Below, piece by piece: positions 24,964-28,773 of a DNA stretch of 28,773 nt. The stretch is from NCBI GenBank assembly GCA_044375415.1, contig JBILMS010000045.1:1-28773 (forward strand), written 5' to 3'. Under the pieces are notes generated by a model. That model was not told the origin of the DNA, did no database searches, and was given only the letters and a program-made list of their open reading frames with translations. Position numbers and translations under genes: made by a program. Each line of letters opens with the position of its first letter. The stretch's first letter is position 1. This DNA comes from JAWXBG01 sp044375415 (GTDB taxonomy: Bacteria > Bacteroidota > Bacteroidia > Flavobacteriales_D > Sanyastnellaceae).

Positions 24964-26003
24964 AGAGATTGAGGTTGCCATTCATTCATTCGGGTAGGGG
25001 AGATGCTTTTTTTATTCTGGCTCCACCTTTTATTGTTCTCTTTGTTTTATTTCTTCTTCCCGAATCAATTCTTACCGTTGACAGTATTCCTTGGTGGGCT
25101 TGGTTGATTTTGATTGTAGGTATAGATGTTTCCCATGTTTATAGCACTCTGTACAGGTCTTATTTCAACCCGGAAGAATTTGCTAAACACCGAAAAGTGA
25201 TGATTCTAATACCCATGTTGGTATTGGGTTTCGGAATTTTTTTATACAGTATAGGGGCGATGGTTTTTTGGCGTTGTTTGGCTTATTTAGCCGTATTTCA
25301 TTTTATCCGTCAGCAATATGGTTTCATGCGTTTGTACAGTCGTAAAGAGGTAAGTTCGAAATTAATCCGAATTCTAGAGTCCTTTATTATTTATTCCGCA
25401 GCCGCCTATCCCGTAATCTTCTGGCATTTCTCCGATGACCGTCGGTTTCATTGGTTTGTTGATGGCGATTTTTTTCAATTCACATCCGGTTTATGGCCTG
25501 AAAGATTAGCCTTTTTCATTTACTTGATGGGGATTTTGACATGGCTATTCCTTTCAGTGAAAGAGATTCGCACCACAGGATTAAACCTTCCAAAACACCT
25601 CTTAATAGCCGGAACATATCTTTCCTGGTATTTTGGAATTGTTTATTTCAATGGCGATATGGCTTTTACAGCACTTAATGTTATTAGTCATGGGATTCCG
25701 TATATGGCACTTGTTTGGTTTATGAATCGCAAGGACTCATCAAAACCGGCATTATCCGGAAAGTGGTGGATCAAAAGTTTAGTCTGGTTTTTACTGGTTT
25801 TAGGTGTACTAGCGTTTGCAGAAGAGGCATTGTGGGATAGTCTACATTGGAGAGATCATGCAGAAGTGTTTGGTTGGACTTATTTCATTCCGAGAATAAC
25901 CTCACCGGATTTTTTATCCATTTTAGTTCCACTTTTAGCAGTCCCACAAGTGACGCATTACGTCTTGGATGGTTTTATTTGGAAGGTAAGAAAGATGGGG
26001 TAG
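24960..26003 (+). CDS. Polytopic membrane protein with conserved-looking His residues, function unknown
   Basis: The 347-aa protein starts in an ATGA overlap with the FAD enzyme and is preceded by an AGGAG Shine-Dalgarno-like site. It has about eight hydrophobic segments. Several His lie in or next to membrane segments in motif-like settings: GIDVSHVYSTLYRSYF (His59), AVFHFIRQQYGFMRLY (His114), NVISHGIPYMALVW (His244) and VTHYVLDGFIWK (His333). Scattered membrane His and Asp residues are known in diiron desaturases, hydroxylases and other metal-dependent membrane enzymes, but the classic HxxxH/HxxHH boxes are absent, so no family is claimed. As the last gene of the operon it may act on the same substrate as the FAD enzyme or be a transporter. 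No terminal sorting signal. Confidence 0.8.
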   Translation: MKRLRLPFIHSGRGDAFFILAPPFIVLFVLFLLPESILTVDSIPWWAWLILIVGIDVSHVYSTLYRSYFNPEEFAKHRKVMILIPMLVLGFGIFLYSIGAMVFWRCLAYLAVFHFIRQQYGFMRLYSRKEVSSKLIRILESFIIYSAAAYPVIFWHFSDDRRFHWFVDGDFFQFTSGLWPERLAFFIYLMGILTWLFLSVKEIRTTGLNLPKHLLIAGTYLSWYFGIVYFNGDMAFTALNVISHGIPYMALVWFMNRKDSSKPALSGKWWIKSLVWFLLVLGVLAFAEEALWDSLHWRDHAEVFGWTYFIPRITSPDFLSILVPLLAVPQVTHYVLDGFIWKVRKMG

Positions 26004-26024
26004 GAAGAGGAGTGTAAGTGGTTT

Positions 26025-26040
26025 TCACCCGAATGGGTGA
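26025..26040 (+). terminator. Possible weak terminator after the operon
   Basis: TCACCC (26025-26030) and GGGTGA (26035-26040) form a 6-bp stem with a GAAT loop 22 nt after the last operon stop, followed by TCTGATTTTC rather than a clean T-tract. It may only reduce read-through into the following secreted-protein gene. Confidence 0.35.
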
Positions 26041-26089
26041 TCTGATTTTCAATATAATTCCTGTGATTTGGGAAAATTCTATCCAAGCC

Positions 26090-28747
26090 ATGAAAACTCT
26101 ATTGATCAACAAAATCATTGTAACTGTTTTAGGCATTCTATTTTCCATTGCATCCTATGCTCTACCCGGTATTGCCGGAGATTCTTGTCATATGGCTATT
26201 CCTATTACGGTTGGTTTGACTTGTAATCCGGTTTCTTATTCAACAATAGGAGCGACGAGCGAATCCACGGCTGTATGCCCCAATCCGAATTGTGGATTTT
26301 ATTCCGGCAATGACATTTGGTTTACGGTAATTGTTCCGGCTTCGGGGAAACTCAGAATTGAAAGAACCAACGACGGTTCGATGAATGCTGCAATAGCGGT
26401 ATATAGCGGAACTTGTGGAGCATTTACCCAATTGGCATGTCAACAAGAGGGCTCAACTTCTCCTCAGGTGTTTTACACTTTAAATAACACCCTTTATTCA
26501 GGTCAAACCTTGTATGTGCGTGCATGGAACCGAAATAGTGCAGTAGGGGGCACATTCAGTTTATGCGTATTTGAACCCAATGTCCCTGTCAACGATCATT
26601 GTGCGAATGCGATTTCTCTACCGGTTTCAAGTTCATGCATCTTTCAGAACTATAGCGCTCTATATCACACCTCTGAAAATGGGATTGCACCTGCACCAAC
26701 TTGTGGATTTTTTGCAGGTGGAGATGTGTGGTTCAAAGCAATAGTTCCGGCATCGGGACAATTGAGAATAGAAAAACAAAATGGCACAGGAATGAATGTT
26801 CAATACACCATTTATCAAGGTGTTTGTGGCGCATTTACTGCATTAGAATGTTTGCAATTAACCAATGCTTGGACCCTTCATGATGAATCGAAGGCTGGTC
26901 AGGAGCTTTATATACGTGTATATCATTTCAACGAAGCGGAAGGCGGAAGTTTCAGTATTTGTGCTTGGGAACCTGCAATTCCCGATAATGATTTTTGTGC
27001 AAATGCCATCTCTTTGCCGGTTGAATCGTCATGTAATCCCCAGACATTTTCAAATGCCTATTGCACGGGGATTGATCCATCATCACCTCAAAATCCTTCT
27101 TGTGGATTTTATACGGGTGGAGATGTATGGTTTCAATTTGTGTTTCCTGCCTCGGGGCATCTCAGAGTGGATCGTACAAATATCAGCAGCGTGAACGCAT
27201 CTTATACATTCTATACAGGTTCTTGTGGCGCTTTTACTGAATTAGCTTGTGCTCAAAATAGAAACAACTACACTTTTCATGATGAAAGTTTAGCGGGTCA
27301 AACCATCTATATAAGAATTTACAATTTGGGCAATAAAGAAGGGGGGACATTTTCTCTGTGTGTTTGGGAGCCGGCTATTCCGGATTTTGATTTTTGTGAA
27401 AATGCAATTGAACTTAATGTCGGGGCTTCATGTGTTATGCAACCATTTTCTAATCTCTATTGCACAGGAGAATCATTGGCAATAGCTCCAATTCCCACTT
27501 GTGGGTTTTATCAGCAAACAGACGTGTGGTTCTACTTTACAGTTCCCGAAAATGGTACGTTTAGAATTGAACGAAATAACTTAACAGGTGGAAACGCTCA
27601 ATACGCTATTTACACCGGCACTTGTGGAAATTTCACTCAGTTAGTTTGTTTACAAAATCAACCCACTTATACGTACGTCGACGAAGAGTTGGCTGGTCAA
27701 ACTCTGTATTTAAGGGTATGGAGTCTTGGTTCTTCTGATGGGGGTACTTTCGATATTTGCATTTGGGATCCTTTTATTCCGGCTTACGACAATTGTGCAA
27801 ATGCCGTCAATTTGCCGGTCTTAACCGAATGCATACCTCAAGTATTTACGAACCAAAACTGTACTCAAGAAGTTCATCCCACTCCGAGTTGTGCCTTTTA
27901 TGAGGGTGGTGATGTGTGGTTCACTTTTGTAATGCCGATGTCGGGACACTTGCGCATAGAACGTACCAATTTGGCCAACTTCAACATCGCATATGCCATC
28001 TATAGCGGCAGCTGTGGTAGTTTATCCGAATTATTCTGTGCTCAAAATTTCAATTCTTACAATATTCATGATGAAAGTCTGGCCGGTCAAACTCTGTATT
28101 TACGGGCATATACAATGGCCAATGTGAACGGCGGACCGTTCAGTCTTTGTATATGGGAACCTGAAATGCCCGACAATGATTTCTGCGAATTTGCAGAATT
28201 ATTAACCTTTGGTTCGCCTTGTTCTTTGGATACAATCGATGGACGATATGGTACGAAAGAGTCGACCTTAGTAGCACCTTTTCCAAGCTGTGGATTCTAC
28301 ATCAGCAACGACCTATGGTTCAAGGTGGAAGTTCCGGATGATGGTTTGTTCACTGTTAATAAGGAAACATTGTACAATGGAGGAGATACAGAGCTTGCGG
28401 TTTATTCCGGTACTTGTGGCAACTTTACAGAAATAGAATGTATCTCGCAAACGGATCAGTTGGCTTTCGACCACCCATCATTAGCCGGACAATTTGTATA
28501 TCTGCGTTTTTTTCCAAGAAATAATTACGAAGGAGATTTGTTCACGTTGAATGTTACCTTAGGTGCCGCCGCTTGTGAAGGCGATTTCGATAACAGTGGT
28601 ATTGTTGGTACTACCGATTTGTTAGGATTCCTCGGTGTTTTTGGCGACCCGTCTCCGTGTGGAGTTTATGACTTGAATGGCGACAATACGGTAAGTGTAA
28701 CCGATTTTTTGCTGTTCATCAGCTTCTTCGGATCTGTTTGTAATTAG
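26090..28747 (+). CDS. Secreted protein of six Cys-rich repeats with dockerin-like C-terminus
   Basis: The frame opens at GTG 26018, but ATG 26090 gives MKTLLINKIIVTVLGILF, a signal peptide of about 24 residues, and 885 aa in total. Six tandem units of about 130 residues begin near 26180, 26594, 26990, 27389, 27788 and 28178. Each has a Cys near its start, a CGFY-type motif, a DVWF/DIWF strand, RIER(T/N)N, a YxGxCGxFTxLxC motif, DE(S/E)LAGQTLYLR and a GGTFSLCxWEP end, suggesting paired disulfides in a beta-sandwich. The last ~57 residues (28576-28744) carry two calcium-loop-like units (GDFDNSGIVGTTDLL and YDLNGDNTVSVTDFLLFIS) ending GSVCN, like the first gene of this window. An extracellular adhesin or matrix role is inferred. 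It is not obviously part of the preceding operon. Confidence 0.85.
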   Translation: MKTLLINKIIVTVLGILFSIASYALPGIAGDSCHMAIPITVGLTCNPVSYSTIGATSESTAVCPNPNCGFYSGNDIWFTVIVPASGKLRIERTNDGSMNAAIAVYSGTCGAFTQLACQQEGSTSPQVFYTLNNTLYSGQTLYVRAWNRNSAVGGTFSLCVFEPNVPVNDHCANAISLPVSSSCIFQNYSALYHTSENGIAPAPTCGFFAGGDVWFKAIVPASGQLRIEKQNGTGMNVQYTIYQGVCGAFTALECLQLTNAWTLHDESKAGQELYIRVYHFNEAEGGSFSICAWEPAIPDNDFCANAISLPVESSCNPQTFSNAYCTGIDPSSPQNPSCGFYTGGDVWFQFVFPASGHLRVDRTNISSVNASYTFYTGSCGAFTELACAQNRNNYTFHDESLAGQTIYIRIYNLGNKEGGTFSLCVWEPAIPDFDFCENAIELNVGASCVMQPFSNLYCTGESLAIAPIPTCGFYQQTDVWFYFTVPENGTFRIERNNLTGGNAQYAIYTGTCGNFTQLVCLQNQPTYTYVDEELAGQTLYLRVWSLGSSDGGTFDICIWDPFIPAYDNCANAVNLPVLTECIPQVFTNQNCTQEVHPTPSCAFYEGGDVWFTFVMPMSGHLRIERTNLANFNIAYAIYSGSCGSLSELFCAQNFNSYNIHDESLAGQTLYLRAYTMANVNGGPFSLCIWEPEMPDNDFCEFAELLTFGSPCSLDTIDGRYGTKESTLVAPFPSCGFYISNDLWFKVEVPDDGLFTVNKETLYNGGDTELAVYSGTCGNFTEIECISQTDQLAFDHPSLAGQFVYLRFFPRNNYEGDLFTLNVTLGAAACEGDFDNSGIVGTTDLLGFLGVFGDPSPCGVYDLNGDNTVSVTDFLLFISFFGSVCN
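26180..28560 (+). repeat. Six in-frame tandem repeats, ~390-414 bp each
   Basis: Units start at D-x-C motifs near 26180, 26594, 26990, 27389, 27788 and 28178. The spacings are 414, 396, 399, 399 and 390 bp. Motif order is constant, but nucleotide similarity is only partial and the sixth unit is the most diverged, so the array is older than the duplication in the first gene. Confidence 0.9.
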
Positions 28748-28773
28748 GCCCGCAAGCCCACCAAAAAGATATC

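Overview
The window looks like Bacteroidota DNA, most likely a marine or aquatic member of the Flavobacteriales. This is inferred from content, since no rRNA is present. Supporting signs are two proteins with type IX secretion (T9SS) C-terminal sorting domains, a CarboxypepD_reg/plug/OMP_b-brl_3 outer-membrane protein, a Cys-anchored lipoprotein, TAnnTTTG-type promoter boxes, weak Shine-Dalgarno sites before most genes and a moderate A+T bias. I found no tRNA, rRNA, CRISPR array or intact insertion sequence.

Layout. (1) Positions 1-2135 (+) hold the 3' end of a large secreted repeat protein with MopE-like metal-binding motifs and a dockerin-like C-terminus; a roughly 300-bp convergent gap follows. 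(2) Positions 2436-19057 are all on the minus strand: a beta-helix-like lipoprotein with a penicillin-acylase-type Ntn hydrolase, the GTPase TypA/BipA, a TonB-receptor-like barrel protein, a TsaC/Sua5 protein overlapping a 3-hydroxyacyl-CoA dehydrogenase by ATGA, a terminator, a FG-GAP/ASPIC T9SS protein, a five-haem cytochrome c with a T9SS tail, a 765-bp non-coding stretch rich in inverted repeats, and an SDR oxidoreductase. (3) Positions 19130-26003 (+) are eight tightly packed or overlapping genes forming one apparent operon. (4) Positions 26090-28747 (+) encode a secreted protein of six Cys-rich repeats that ends in the same kind of dockerin-like module as the first gene.

The most interesting region is the eight-gene operon: an AdoMet-decarboxylase-family pyruvoyl enzyme, two zinc-ribbon/DUF4178-like proteins (the second with two membrane segments), a 58-aa single-span membrane protein, a DUF350 membrane protein, a polytopic membrane-fused spermidine-synthase-like aminopropyltransferase, a Tat-signal FAD amine-oxidase-like lipoprotein, and a polytopic membrane protein with conserved-looking histidines. 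Stop and start codons overlap or lie within 1-4 nt at every junction, so the products very probably act together. The parts suggest membrane-localised polyamine or aminopropyl chemistry rather than ordinary cytosolic spermidine synthesis. The SpeD-like protein keeps the Glu-Ser self-cleavage site but has Ser where the bacterial family usually has its catalytic Cys, so its substrate is open to question. Related DUF350/DUF4178/aminopropyltransferase neighbourhoods are, to my recollection, present in other bacteria, but I know of no established biochemical role.

Many longest-ORF starts were moved to internal ATGs that restore a signal peptide, a family N-terminus or an overlap with the upstream stop. 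These changes are noted in each entry.
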